Source of the DNA: Falsiroseomonas ponticola
GTDB taxonomy: Bacteria; Pseudomonadota; Alphaproteobacteria; Acetobacterales; Acetobacteraceae
Reading direction: 5' to 3'
Length of the DNA stretch: 64,000 bases
Assembly: GCF_016805305.1 (NCBI RefSeq)
Contig: NZ_JAERQN010000002.1
Coordinates: 310,001 to 374,000, forward strand
Shown here in pieces: positions 39,630-48,739 of the stretch. Positions within the stretch are counted from its first letter, which is position 1; each line of letters starts with the position of its first letter. The position numbers were made by a program, and so were the translations under genes. A model generated the notes under the pieces. That model was not told the DNA's origin. It did no database searches and worked only from the letters and a program-made list of their open reading frames with translations.

Positions 39630-41432
39630 ATGCCGGATGTCTCATTCCAGCTTCACTCCCCGTCGATCCTGGTGGCAGGCGGTCTCGCCGGCATGCTCGG
39701 CTGCGTCCTGCTGGCGCGCTGCCGGGTGGCGCCGCGCGGGGCGGAGGGGCCGGCCGTGCCGGGCATCTGGCTGGCCGCGGCGGTCATCGAGACGCTGGTC
39801 TGCCTGGGCAATGCCGCGCGGGGGCAGCTCCCGCCCGTGTTCGTCTTCTACCACCTGAATGCCGCGCTGCTGACAGCGCTGACGCTGATCTGGATGGGGG
39901 CGCGGCGGGCACAGGGCCTGCCCGCCCCCTGGTGGTGGGCGGTCCTGCCCAGCCTCCTCTGGTACGCGGCGCGGATCGTCATCGGCGATGATTACAATCC
40001 CGTGGCCCGTCTTGCGGTCTTCGTGCCGCTGGCGAGCGGCCTGCTGATCGGGGGCACGGCCCAGCTTGTCGCCCTGTATCGCCGCGACGGCGTCCGGGCG
40101 GCCCTCGACCTCGCCCTGCTGCTCGCCTTCGTCGCCGCCTGGCTCTGCGCCATCTTCCTGCTGTCGCTGCCGGACCTCTCCGAACGCCGGGACGTCTGGG
40201 GCTTCGTGCGCGCGCCGACGGCGCTGCTCACCGCCGTGTTCACCGCGACGCTTCCCCTGCTGTTCCTGGCCATCGCGCGCGAACAGGAAACGCTGCAGGT
40301 CGCGAAGCGCCGCGACGCGGCGCTGGCGGAAGGCCGGGCGGAGATCACCCGGCTGCATGAGGGGCTGCCCGCCGTGATCTACCTGCGCTCGGTCGATGCG
40401 GCAGGGCGGATGCGGACGCTCTATCGCGGTGGAGACATCGGCGGCGTGACGGGGCTGCCGGTCGCGGACATTCAGGCGGACCTGCTGCCGGTGCATGTCC
40501 CGCATGAGGGTGTCTTCCCCTTCCGCGAGCATATGGCCGCGGTGAAGCGGCTTGGCGCCGCATCCCTGATCTGGCACCTGCCGCAGCCCCATGGCGGCAA
40601 CCGCGTGCTGCGCACCTCCTCCCGCCTGCTGCGGGACCTGCCCGATGGCGGCTTCGAGGTTGTCGGCCACACCATCGACATCACGGCGGAGACGGTGGCG
40701 GAAGCGCGCGCGGTGGCCAGCGCGCGCCTCGCCTCCCTGGGCGAGATGGGGGCGGGGCTCGCGCCCCAGGTCAAGCAGCCCCTGCAGGCCATATCGCTCG
40801 CCGCCGAGATCGCCATCCTCGCCCTCCGCCACGCGGATGCCGAGGCCGCGGTCCGGCGCCTCGCCCTGATCGTCGAGGAAGCGGCGAGCGCGGCGCATAT
40901 CGTCGAGCAGCTGCGCCGCTTCGCCGATTCCCGCAGCAGGATGACGACGCCTGTCGCCGTGATGATCGGCGATGCCGTGGACCTGGCGCTGCGGCTGACC
41001 AACCACGCCTCTACCGAGGCGGGCGTGACGGTGGATTGCGCGGATGTGGCGCCGCTCATCGTGCTGGGCGACGAGATCGGCATCGCGCAGGTGCTGGTGC
41101 ACCTGATCACCAATGCGCGGGAGGCGATGGAGCGGCTGCCGCCGGGCAGCCCCCGCCGCCTGCGCATCCGCGCGGCCAGGACGGAGCCCGGCTGGGCCGA
41201 GGTCTCGGTCGCGGATACCGGCCGCGGCATCGCGCCGGAGGTGCTGGCCCGGCTCTTCGAGCCCTTCGTCAGCACCAAGGGCCCCGACCGCGGCAATGGC
41301 CTGAGCCTGTCGGCGAGCCACGGCCTGGTCCGCTCGATGAAGGGCCGCCTGGCCGCGCACAACACGCCGGAGGGTGCGGTCTTCGTCATCGCGCTGCGCG
41401 TCGCGCCGGAAGCCGCCGCCGAGCCCGGCTGA
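39630..41432 (+). CDS. Membrane histidine-kinase-like protein lacking the phospho-acceptor His
   Basis: The 600-residue protein has six or seven membrane helices (about residues 10-220), a PAS domain (about 240-345), a HisKA-like hairpin and an intact HATPase: N box LITNAREAM, G1 VADTGRGIAPEV, F box LFEPFVSTK, G2 GNGLSLSASHGL. The H box reads GLAPQVKQPLQAIS, where the paralogue at 25316 has GLAHELRQPLTAIS; Pro379 replaces the catalytic His (codon ccc at 40764-40766) and Gln the following Glu. It cannot autophosphorylate in the usual way. It might phosphorylate another protein's HisKA in trans, act as an allosteric partner, or be inactive. The frame is undamaged. Confidence 0.88.
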   Translation: MPDVSFQLHSPSILVAGGLAGMLGCVLLARCRVAPRGAEGPAVPGIWLAAAVIETLVCLGNAARGQLPPVFVFYHLNAALLTALTLIWMGARRAQGLPAPWWWAVLPSLLWYAARIVIGDDYNPVARLAVFVPLASGLLIGGTAQLVALYRRDGVRAALDLALLLAFVAAWLCAIFLLSLPDLSERRDVWGFVRAPTALLTAVFTATLPLLFLAIAREQETLQVAKRRDAALAEGRAEITRLHEGLPAVIYLRSVDAAGRMRTLYRGGDIGGVTGLPVADIQADLLPVHVPHEGVFPFREHMAAVKRLGAASLIWHLPQPHGGNRVLRTSSRLLRDLPDGGFEVVGHTIDITAETVAEARAVASARLASLGEMGAGLAPQVKQPLQAISLAAEIAILALRHADAEAAVRRLALIVEEAASAAHIVEQLRRFADSRSRMTTPVAVMIGDAVDLALRLTNHASTEAGVTVDCADVAPLIVLGDEIGIAQVLVHLITNAREAMERLPPGSPRRLRIRAARTEPGWAEVSVADTGRGIAPEVLARLFEPFVSTKGPDRGNGLSLSASHGLVRSMKGRLAAHNTPEGAVFVIALRVAPEAAAEPG

Positions 41433-41571
41433 CGCCGCCGCGCGCGCCCTGCCCCCGGCGCCGCGCGCGGGGCGAGAGAAGTGGTCGAAACTCGACAAAA
41501 GCCACCGGGTGCGCGTCTTCGCGCCTTCCTATGATGACGTGGCCCACACTGCATGGTTCGGGAGTTCCTTC

Positions 41572-42483
41572 GTGTCCTGCTGCCTTGAAGCGTTTTCCGT
41601 CTCCGGCGCCGGCGTCTCCATCGTCGTGGTGTCGGGGCGTGGCATCGGCGCCCTGCGGGCGACGCTGGAATCGATCGCGGCGCAGCAGCTGCCCCCGGAC
41701 GACATCACCATCGCGACGGAAGCCGGCGAGGTGGAGGAGGTGCGCGGCCTGGTCGCGCAGGTGCTGCCGCCGGCGCTGGCGGGCCGGGCGGTGGCGCGGG
41801 CCGGGGAGGGCGGCGGCTGGGACCTGCTGCCCGCCCTCGTCGATGAATGCGCCGGCGCCGCGCTGGCCGTGGTCGAGGCGGGCGAGGTGCTGGCGCCGGG
41901 CTTCCTGCAGGCCGTGCAGGGCCGCTTCGCGGCGGAGGACGGCGACTCCATCGCCGCGGTCGCGATCCGCGTCAGCGATGCGGAGGATCCGCAGCGTGGC
42001 CTGGGCGGAGAGGCGGAGCTGACGGTGGAGGAGGTGCTGGGCCGCCCCGATGCGCCCGCGACCTGCTTCGTCTATCGCCGCGAAGCGCTGCACCGCGTCG
42101 GCGGATGGGCGTGCCTGCCGCCGGCTTCCGCGCAATGGGACCTGCATCTCCGCCTCGCCGCGGAATGGCGCATCGTCCTGCTGCCGGCGCCGCTGGTGAT
42201 GCGCGGCCTGCTGCGGCTCGAGCAGCCTGATTCGGGGCCGGCCGTGCGGTCCCAGCAGCTGCGCCGGCTGCTGAAGCGCGCGCCGGACCAGCTCGGCCTG
42301 CTGCTGCTCGTCGCGCAGCGCCGCCGGGAGGCGGGCGAGCGCGAGGCCAGGCTGCAGGAGAAGCTGGACCAGGTGACGCGGCGGCTCGATGACCTCGCCG
42401 CCATGGTGGCGCGCCTGCCGGGCGCGCAGGCGGTGGCGCCGCCGCAGAAGCAGGATGGCGAGCGCGTGCTGCGCGTGAGCTGA
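41572..42483 (+). CDS. Glycosyltransferase-2-like protein
   Basis: The 303-residue product from GTG 41572 starts near a GT-A-like strand-helix (VSIVVVSGRGIGALRATLES). A later segment with FVYRREALHRVGGW resembles the acceptor-side motif of family 2 glycosyltransferases. The canonical DXD is not clear, so activity is uncertain. Residues about 235-285 are charged and probably coiled coil. GGGAG lies seven bases before GTG 41572, which decides the start; the longer frame to 41374 overlaps the kinase gene. The convergent sulfotransferase suggests a role in surface polysaccharide, by inference. Confidence 0.6.
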   Translation: MSCCLEAFSVSGAGVSIVVVSGRGIGALRATLESIAAQQLPPDDITIATEAGEVEEVRGLVAQVLPPALAGRAVARAGEGGGWDLLPALVDECAGAALAVVEAGEVLAPGFLQAVQGRFAAEDGDSIAAVAIRVSDAEDPQRGLGGEAELTVEEVLGRPDAPATCFVYRREALHRVGGWACLPPASAQWDLHLRLAAEWRIVLLPAPLVMRGLLRLEQPDSGPAVRSQQLRRLLKRAPDQLGLLLLVAQRRREAGEREARLQEKLDQVTRRLDDLAAMVARLPGAQAVAPPQKQDGERVLRVS

Positions 42484-42560
42484 CGCGGCCCGGCGGCGCC
42501 GCGGCCGCGGGGCACCATCGCCGGGCGGGGCCGCGCCCCGCGCCGGCGATGCGCGTCGCG

Positions 42561-43355
42561 TCACGCCGCGGCCAGCACCGCGGAGAGCGCGGGCGCCGCG
42601 CCGGCCAGGCGCGCATGGAAGTGGTCGTAGATGGCGACGTCCAGGCGGTTCGCCTGCCCGATGTACTGCGCCATCGCGGTGGTCACGCGGCGCTCATCCT
42701 CGTCATCCTCGTTCACGTTGATCCGCAGGCTCGGCAGGCGCGGCCGGCCGGACAGCGCCGTCACGGTCAGGAAGGAGACCTCGTACATCTCCTGGATGCC
42801 GACGAAGGCGTAGGCGCGCATGATGTAGGCGATGCAGGCGGCGGCGCGGCCGCTGGCGAGAAGCGGGTCCGGCACCAGGTGCCGGGCCATCCTGTTCTGC
42901 TCCGGCGCGAAATCGACATAGTCCTTCAGCGTCGGGAAGCGCGCGGTGAAGTCGGCCTGCAGCGGGTTGCGGGGCGATCGCTGGTGGCGGTAGTCGGAGA
43001 CGACGCGGTCCACCGGGTTGCGCAGCAGCGTCACGAAGCGCGCATCGGTGTAGTGGGAGCGCAGCCGCGCGGCGTGGCGCGCCAGCAGGTGGCCGGACAC
43101 GAAGCGGATGCCCGCCGGCCCGCCATCCTTCAGGAACTGCTCGACGGCATCGTCCATCCGGGCGCGGAAATCCGGGCGCCCGTCGGCGGCATCCACCGCG
43201 ATGCTGGCGCTGGGTTCCAGCAGCGCCGCGAGTTCCGTGCGCAGCGAGGTGCCGGCGGTCTTCGGGATGTGCACGAAGACGCAGGGATCCGTGCCGATCG
43301 CGGCATCGCGCAGATAGTCCGTGACGGGGCGTTCGAACAGCACCTCCATCAGCAT
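42561..43355 (-). CDS. Sulfotransferase family protein
   Basis: The 264-residue protein has the 5'-phosphosulfate-binding loop CVFVHIPKTAGTSLRTEL and the 3'-phosphate motif RFVTLLRNPVDRVVSDYRHQ, typical of membrane-type carbohydrate sulfotransferases (Sulfotransfer_2 class). It would transfer sulfate from PAPS to a glycan. ATG 43355 is used; ATG 43403 is an alternative with a GGCGGGA upstream. It is convergent with the glycosyltransferase-like gene 77 bases away. Confidence 0.85.
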   Translation of the reverse strand: MLMEVLFERPVTDYLRDAAIGTDPCVFVHIPKTAGTSLRTELAALLEPSASIAVDAADGRPDFRARMDDAVEQFLKDGGPAGIRFVSGHLLARHAARLRSHYTDARFVTLLRNPVDRVVSDYRHQRSPRNPLQADFTARFPTLKDYVDFAPEQNRMARHLVPDPLLASGRAAACIAYIMRAYAFVGIQEMYEVSFLTVTALSGRPRLPSLRINVNEDDEDERRVTTAMAQYIGQANRLDVAIYDHFHARLAGAAPALSAVLAAA

Positions 43356-43623
43356 GGCGCGGCGCCCCTGGCGCTGGCCTGCCCGATGGGCGCGCGGCGC
43401 CATCGTCCCGCCGCTGGCGGGTGCTGCCGGGCGGGGAAGGGAACCGTTCTGGGTGTCATCCGGCGGTAGCCGTTCTCGTTGCTGGTTGGCGGCAGGCACG
43501 TGACGACGGGCAGCGCCGCGATGCCCGGTGGAGAGGAGGACCGCGGCCGGGCCCATCGCCCGGCGCGGCGGGACGCGCGCGGGGGGGCATGCACGGGACC
43601 TCGATCGGGATGGCGGCGCATGG

Positions 43624-44082
43624 TCAGTCGAGGCGCAGCTGCAACGTCACCGTGCCCGCATAGAGGCCCGCCGCGATCCTGGCGTCGCGGAACAGCGCGC
43701 CGTCGATCGTGAAGGCGGCCCTGCCGTGGCTGGCCGCCGCCTGGCGGAACAGCGTCGCGCCGCCCATCGTGTCGTCGCCGGCCAGGCCCCGCAGCGCCAG
43801 CGGCAGCGCCGCGCCACCGGGCCCGGCCAGCATCGCGGTGCCGCCGGCGGATAGCAGCATCACGCGGAAGGGCGGCAGCGTATCGCCGGCGCGCGGGCAG
43901 GCGACATGCACCGTCATGGCGGACCGCACGGGCGCGCCGGACAGGCCCGGCACGCGGCCGAACTCCAGGCCGGAGGCGGAGATCCGCGGCATGTTCCCCG
44001 GCTTGTTGCAGACCTCCGCGGCGGCCGGCCGCGCGAAGGCGCAGGCCAGCAGGGCCGCGCAGGCCAGGCCCGCCGCCTTCAT
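43624..44082 (-). CDS. Csu-type fimbrial protein (spore coat U domain), short
   Basis: The 152-residue precursor has a signal peptide (about residues 1-22) and one SCPU-like beta-sandwich domain with the C-terminal donor-strand motif LYAGTVTLQLRLD. The ATG overlaps the usher stop (ATGA). Tip adhesins of known Csu systems (CsuE) are about twice as long with two domains, so this single-domain protein is either a minimal tip subunit or a second pilin. It is the last gene of the four-gene fimbrial operon. Confidence 0.82.
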   Translation of the reverse strand: MKAAGLACAALLACAFARPAAAEVCNKPGNMPRISASGLEFGRVPGLSGAPVRSAMTVHVACPRAGDTLPPFRVMLLSAGGTAMLAGPGGAALPLALRGLAGDDTMGGATLFRQAAASHGRAAFTIDGALFRDARIAAGLYAGTVTLQLRLD

Positions 44083-47000
44083 GGCGCCGCCCGGGACAGC
44101 GGCGCGCAGAGGCCCGCGACCACCGGGATGCGCGTGGCATTCGCCGGGATCGTGACCTCCGCCTGGCAGGGCCCCGCCGCATCGGCGACCACCAGCCGCA
44201 TCGCGCGCTCGGTCTGGGTCAGGAACAGCTCCCCATCCAGGCCCACCTGGCCGATGGCCTGCCCGTCCGGCGCGGCCACGACGGAATCCTGGGCCACCGG
44301 CGCGCCATCCGGCCGGCGCAGGCGGATCAGGGCCGCGTTGCTGGCCGCGATGTCGAAGCGGGTGCGCACCGCCGCGCCGCGCGGCGGCACCACATCGGCG
44401 GCGGTGGTGCTGGCCGTCGCGTTCATGGGCAGGCTGAGCGGATCGATCGCGATGCGGTTCTCCGCATAGGGCTGCAGGCCGGTCAGCAGCAGCCGCCCCG
44501 CCGCATCCGTCGTGCCCGCGGGCCGGTTCTCCCGCGTCACGCGCAGGCCGGGCAGGCCGGTTTCGACCAGCGCCATGGATCCGGGCGTGGCGCGTTGCAG
44601 GTGCACGCCATCCAGCATCACGACTGAACCGGAGGTGCGCGCCCGCGCGACGCCTTCCTGCCCGACCATCGCGGCGCCGATTTCGTATTCCGCCTGGTCG
44701 GTCGCCAGCCGCACCTCGCCCTGGCGGATCGGCACGCTGCCCTCCTGGGTCGCGAGCCGCCATCCGAGGCCGCCCTCGAAGGGCACCTGGCGTTCGATGG
44801 AGGCGCGGCCGGTCGCGGCGCCACGCTCGCTGCCGCCGCCGACCGAGCCGCGCAGCGGGCCGAGCGGCATGGAGAGGTAGGCGACCACGCCCTGCTGGTC
44901 CCGGCCGCCGAGGCTGGTGAAGGCGTTCACGCCGAGCACGGCGCCGGCATCGCCGATATTCGCGGTGTAGCTGGCCAGGGCGATGCGCTGCCCGGGCAGG
45001 CCATCCAGCTTCTGGTCGAGCATGGTGACGCCGGCGAAGGAACGGTCGCCGACGGCGACGCCCAGGCTGGCATTCAGGCTCCGCCGCCGCGTCGGATCGC
45101 CGGCAAGCCCCGCCAGGTCGGAGTAGCCGCCAAGCGCCGTGCTGCCGCCGATGCTGGCCGAATACCTCTCCCGCGAGAATTCCCACCGCCCCGACAGCTC
45201 CGTGCCGATGCCCTGGCCGCGGCGGGAGGAGAAGGTGGGCTCGAAGGAGAGGGAGCCGGCGGGCCCCAGCCCGACCGTGGCGCCGAGCCCCGCCAGCACG
45301 AGGTCGTCGGCGATCTCGGTCCGGCTGCTGAGCGTGACGCGGTCCGTCAGGCCATAGCGCAGCATCCCGCTGCCGACGGGGCGGCCATAGTCGTTGGAGG
45401 CGAAGCCGTAGCGGCGGCGGATCGCGCCCGCTTCCACCGAATGCTCCGTCAGCCCCGGCGCCAGCAGGCGGCGGGTCGCATTGATCTCGACGATGCGGCT
45501 GCTGACCATGCCCTGCGCGTCGCGCAGCGTGACGCTCATCGCATTCGGGCCGATCAGGGCGGGGATCTCCCGCAGCTCGAAGGGGCCGGCCCCGACCGGG
45601 GCGGAGAAGGTGCGCACGCCGTTGATGAGGAAATCCACCGTCGAGGGCAGGGCCGCGGTGCCGGACAGGAAGGGCCGCGGATAGGTGACGATGTCGGGCC
45701 GCATCAGGTAGTCGCTGGCCCATTGCGCGCCGCCCAGGCGGATGCGGCGCCGGTTCTCCCCGCCCCCCGTCACCACGTCGCCCAGCCGGTAGGCCCAGGC
45801 GCGTTCCGGGTCATCCACCTGCACGGCGGTGTCGAGCCGCACGAAGCCGGGATCGGGCATCACCATCCGGTCCCCGCCCCGCGCCAGGGCCGTCGCGGTC
45901 AGCGTGCCGTAGGGGCTGAAGGCGTTGGCGCCGAAGAAGCCGTAGGCGCCGACATGGCCGTCGCCCATGCCGCCGATGCGGCGCTGGCCCTCCACGTCAT
46001 AGGTCAGCACGGCGCCCGTCGTGGCGGGCTGCACGGGGCGCCGCTGGCGGCCATCCACCTCCAGCACCTCCGGCACCAGCTGGCCGAGCGGCACATCCAG
46101 TTCCAGCACCTGCTCGGCATCCCGGATGCGCCAGGTGAGGCCGGGGATGTCCGAGAGGGCGACCAGCGTGCCGGCTTCCGCCGGCGTCCGCAGCCGGAGC
46201 GGCACGAGGTCCGGGCGGCGGATCAGCAGCGTGCCGTCGCGGCGGATGGCGCGGACGATGAAGCGCGGCGGCGCGCCATTCACCGTGACCAGCAGCGCGA
46301 GCCCCTGCTCCGCCATGCCGGGCGCCGCCGCCGCGGCTTCGCGCGCATCGCCGCCGAGGCCGGAGATGGGCAGGGCGGCGGTGGCGGCGACCTCCGTCGT
46401 GCGCGGGCCCTCCCGGCCGCCGGCCGGCATGCGGCGTCCGCGCGGCTCCGCGACGCGCGCCGCGGGTGGCGGCGGCGCGCTGGCCGGCGCGGGCGGTGCG
46501 GGCAGGGCTGCCGGCGCGGCCGCAGCCGGCGGCAGGGCCGCGGCCAGCGGCGGCTGGGGGCGGGCCTCCACCGGCTCCACCCGCAGCGGCCGCGGCAATT
46601 CATGCAGGGCGACGAGGCGCCGCCGCGTGTCGCTCGGCGTCACGCCGAAGCGCTGCAGGTCGGCCGCGTACAGGTAGGTCACGCCGTCATGCAGGATGGC
46701 CCGCACCTCGCCCAGCGCCGCATCGGCGGCCATCAGCCGCAGGCGGCGCGCACCGTCGCCGTTCTCGCGCGCGGGCAGGATGATGGTGACGGTGCCGTCC
46801 CTCGCGCTCGACCAGCCGATGCCGTGCAGGCGCGACAGGGGCACCAGGGCGCGGCTCTCCGTCTCCGGCGCGGGCAGGAGGTGCGTGAGGCCGAGCGCGC
46901 GGAGATCGGCCGCGGCGACATAGGCATCGCCGCGCAGCAGGATGCCGGGCACGGCGGGATCGGCGCGGCCCTGGATGCGCACCGAGACCTGCGTCGGGGC

Positions 47001-47093
47001 CGTGGCGGCGACCGATGCCGATGCGCCGCCCGCGACGGCCAGGCCCGCGGCGGCCAGCCCCGTGACCCCCAGCGCCGTGCGGATGCTAGGCAT
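44079..47093 (-). CDS. Fimbrial outer-membrane usher with duplicated N-terminal domain
   Basis: At 1004 residues this usher is well over 150 residues longer than typical. The standard N-terminal domain begins near 266 (ALLVTVNGAPPRFIVRAI, then LVALSDIPGLTWRI) and the beta-barrel repeats follow. Ahead of it are a signal peptide (1-28), a similar domain at about 36-106 (VSVRIQGRADPAVPGILLRG), a partial third copy at about 130-167, and a Pro/Ala linker (about 175-215). The usher exports and assembles Csu-type pilins. It overlaps the chaperone gene by eight bases and the small fimbrial gene by four. Confidence 0.88.
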   Translation of the reverse strand: MPSIRTALGVTGLAAAGLAVAGGASASVAATAPTQVSVRIQGRADPAVPGILLRGDAYVAAADLRALGLTHLLPAPETESRALVPLSRLHGIGWSSARDGTVTIILPARENGDGARRLRLMAADAALGEVRAILHDGVTYLYAADLQRFGVTPSDTRRRLVALHELPRPLRVEPVEARPQPPLAAALPPAAAAPAALPAPPAPASAPPPPAARVAEPRGRRMPAGGREGPRTTEVAATAALPISGLGGDAREAAAAAPGMAEQGLALLVTVNGAPPRFIVRAIRRDGTLLIRRPDLVPLRLRTPAEAGTLVALSDIPGLTWRIRDAEQVLELDVPLGQLVPEVLEVDGRQRRPVQPATTGAVLTYDVEGQRRIGGMGDGHVGAYGFFGANAFSPYGTLTATALARGGDRMVMPDPGFVRLDTAVQVDDPERAWAYRLGDVVTGGGENRRRIRLGGAQWASDYLMRPDIVTYPRPFLSGTAALPSTVDFLINGVRTFSAPVGAGPFELREIPALIGPNAMSVTLRDAQGMVSSRIVEINATRRLLAPGLTEHSVEAGAIRRRYGFASNDYGRPVGSGMLRYGLTDRVTLSSRTEIADDLVLAGLGATVGLGPAGSLSFEPTFSSRRGQGIGTELSGRWEFSRERYSASIGGSTALGGYSDLAGLAGDPTRRRSLNASLGVAVGDRSFAGVTMLDQKLDGLPGQRIALASYTANIGDAGAVLGVNAFTSLGGRDQQGVVAYLSMPLGPLRGSVGGGSERGAATGRASIERQVPFEGGLGWRLATQEGSVPIRQGEVRLATDQAEYEIGAAMVGQEGVARARTSGSVVMLDGVHLQRATPGSMALVETGLPGLRVTRENRPAGTTDAAGRLLLTGLQPYAENRIAIDPLSLPMNATASTTAADVVPPRGAAVRTRFDIAASNAALIRLRRPDGAPVAQDSVVAAPDGQAIGQVGLDGELFLTQTERAMRLVVADAAGPCQAEVTIPANATRIPVVAGLCAPLSRAAP

Positions 47094-47823
47094 CGATCCG
47101 CAGCGGCAGCGCGCGCAGCGACACGCCCTTCGATCCCGTCACGTCGAGCGTGGCGGCACCGGCGACCGGCGCGCGGGTGGGGAAGCGCAGCTTGAGTTCG
47201 GACCGCGCCAGCACATAGCCCGCCAGGCCGCGCACCTCCGCCACCGGCGCGGCGCCGGCGCGCAGGACGAGATCCGTGAGGCGCGTGTGGCTGTCCCCAT
47301 CGTTGCGCAGCGTCAGCTCCACCGCGCCGGGCACCTGGCGCGCGGCGGCCTGCAGCCGCGGCGGGGCGGTGCCCCGGCCGGCGAAGAAGACCGGCAGGCT
47401 CGCCTCCATCGCCACCATCACGCCGGTGCCGCTGGCGCGGCCGCCGGGCAGCTGCGTGACCAGCAGGCGGTAGGCGCGCTCCACCGCATCCGGCTCCACC
47501 ATGTCCGCCACCACGCGCACGGTCTGCGACCGCCCCGCCGTCACCACCGCCTGTGGCGGGCTGACCGCGATCTCGTCGGTGTCCTCCAGCACGGGCAGGC
47601 CGCCATTCATGCGCCAGCGCCGGATGCGAAGCTGGATGCGGATGGCGTCGGGGCCGACCGCCGCGACATCGACGATCGCCGCCCGCTGCGCGCCGGAGAG
47701 TTCCAGCATGGTGGGCGAGACCGACATCTGGAGCGCCGGCACCGCCTGCGCCCGGGCCCCGCGCCAGGAGCCTGCGAGCAGCGAAGCGATCGTCACCGTC
47801 GCGGCCCGGCGCGTGGGCATCAT
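47086..47823 (-). CDS. Csu-type periplasmic fimbrial chaperone
   Basis: The 245-residue precursor has a signal peptide ending in ARAQ, then the PapD-like N-terminal domain (LQMSVSPTMLELSGAQRAAI and the alternating hydrophobic strand QTVRVVADM) and a C-terminal Ig-like domain. It is transcribed between the pilin and usher genes. It donates a strand to fold pilin subunits and delivers them to the usher. Confidence 0.9.
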   Translation of the reverse strand: MMPTRRAATVTIASLLAGSWRGARAQAVPALQMSVSPTMLELSGAQRAAIVDVAAVGPDAIRIQLRIRRWRMNGGLPVLEDTDEIAVSPPQAVVTAGRSQTVRVVADMVEPDAVERAYRLLVTQLPGGRASGTGVMVAMEASLPVFFAGRGTAPPRLQAAARQVPGAVELTLRNDGDSHTRLTDLVLRAGAAPVAEVRGLAGYVLARSELKLRFPTRAPVAGAATLDVTGSKGVSLRALPLRIDA

Positions 47824-47827
47824 GTCG

Positions 47828-48325
47828 TCAGTATTCCAGCGTCACGGTGATCGTGTCGGTGTAGATGCCCGCCGGCTGGAACTGCAGCGGCGGCATGCGC
47901 GCATGCATGGTCACGGTGGTGGAGGTGCCGGTGCCGACGCCGGAATGGGACACGCCCTGCGCCCCGTCGCCCCAGATCTGGGTGCGGCCCGCATCGACGT
48001 AGAGCTGGTAGGCCACGGTGTTCGCGCCGCTGGACAGCAGGCGGTTCAGGATGGTGGAGCCCGTCACCGTGCCGCCGTTGAGCGACAGCTTGAAGGGCGT
48101 GTTGAGCGTGCAGCGCACGGTGATGGAGCCGGTCGCGTCCGTCGGCGCCGCCTGGTTGGCGCGATAGACGCCGAAGTCGACGTTGGTGGCCTGCACGGTG
48201 CAGACCGGCACCACCGTCGCGCGCACCTGGAAGGTCGTCGTATCGACCACCTGCGCCTGGGCCGCGAGGACGGGCGCGAAGGCGATCGAGGCTGCGGCGA
48301 AGGCAAGAGACGTAAGCCGGGTCAT
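47828..48325 (-). CDS. Csu-type major fimbrial subunit (spore coat U domain)
   Basis: The 165-residue precursor has a signal peptide (about residues 1-24, ending AQAQ) and the SCPU domain: FQVRATVVPVCTVQATNVDF with a conserved Cys, GSITVRCTLNTPFKLSLNGG with the partner Cys, and a C-terminal GIYTDTITVTLEY. It is probably the main pilus subunit and is the first gene of the operon. The chaperone gene starts four bases after its stop. Archaic Csu pili mediate attachment and biofilm formation in other bacteria. Confidence 0.9.
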   Translation of the reverse strand: MTRLTSLAFAAASIAFAPVLAAQAQVVDTTTFQVRATVVPVCTVQATNVDFGVYRANQAAPTDATGSITVRCTLNTPFKLSLNGGTVTGSTILNRLLSSGANTVAYQLYVDAGRTQIWGDGAQGVSHSGVGTGTSTTVTMHARMPPLQFQPAGIYTDTITVTLEY

Positions 48326-48739
48326 GGTCGTCGATGGATCCCTGTTCGCTGGAGCGTTGCCTGGTGAAGACCCTGGACGGGTCCTGTTGCTGGGCCACGC
48401 GGGCCGCCTGCGACCAATAGAGAACGACGTCGATGGAAGCCCCCTGAGTGATGTCGAGTAGCGCTCAGTTCTGTCGGGGCGCGCCGGATGCGTCCGCGGC
48501 CGGAACGGTCGCGGCGGCGGAGGGGGGGACGCGGATGGCGGGGAAGGGCGTGCCCGAGGCGGCCCCGCGGGCTGCCGGGCGGGCCGCGCGACGATGGGCG
48601 CGGGGGCAATCGCGAAGGCCGGCCCGCGCGGGGCGGCGGGGCATGGATGGGTGGGGGCGCGGCGGGGAAGGCGCTGCCTTCCCCGGACCCCATCCGCCCC
48701 AAGGGGAAGATTTGGGCCCGAGACGGGCCTGGACCGTCG
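48326..48739. other. 414-bp gap between the fimbrial operon and the methyltransferase gene
   Basis: No gene was found here. It holds the fimbrial operon promoter region and the second copy of the 36-bp repeat at 48663-48698. The segment TCCATCGACG occurs twice on the minus strand just upstream of the pilin gene (around 48335 and 48430). The middle is very GC-rich and reads in every frame only as shadow. Confidence 0.4.
48663..48698 (-). repeat. 36-bp dispersed repeat, copy B
   Basis: This is identical to 16315-16350 on the opposite strand. It contains a hairpin with 9-bp arms (GGGGAAGGC/GCCTTCCCC) and a 3-nt loop. Read on the minus strand it lies about 40 bases after the stop of the methyltransferase gene, in the same relation to its upstream gene as copy A, so it is probably a terminator-like repeat. 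Confidence 0.85.

Noticed and set aside
39630..41432. A pseudogene kinase
   Set aside because: The frame is complete at 600 residues and the ATPase boxes are kept, so only the phospho-acceptor is missing; a specialised protein is the simpler reading.
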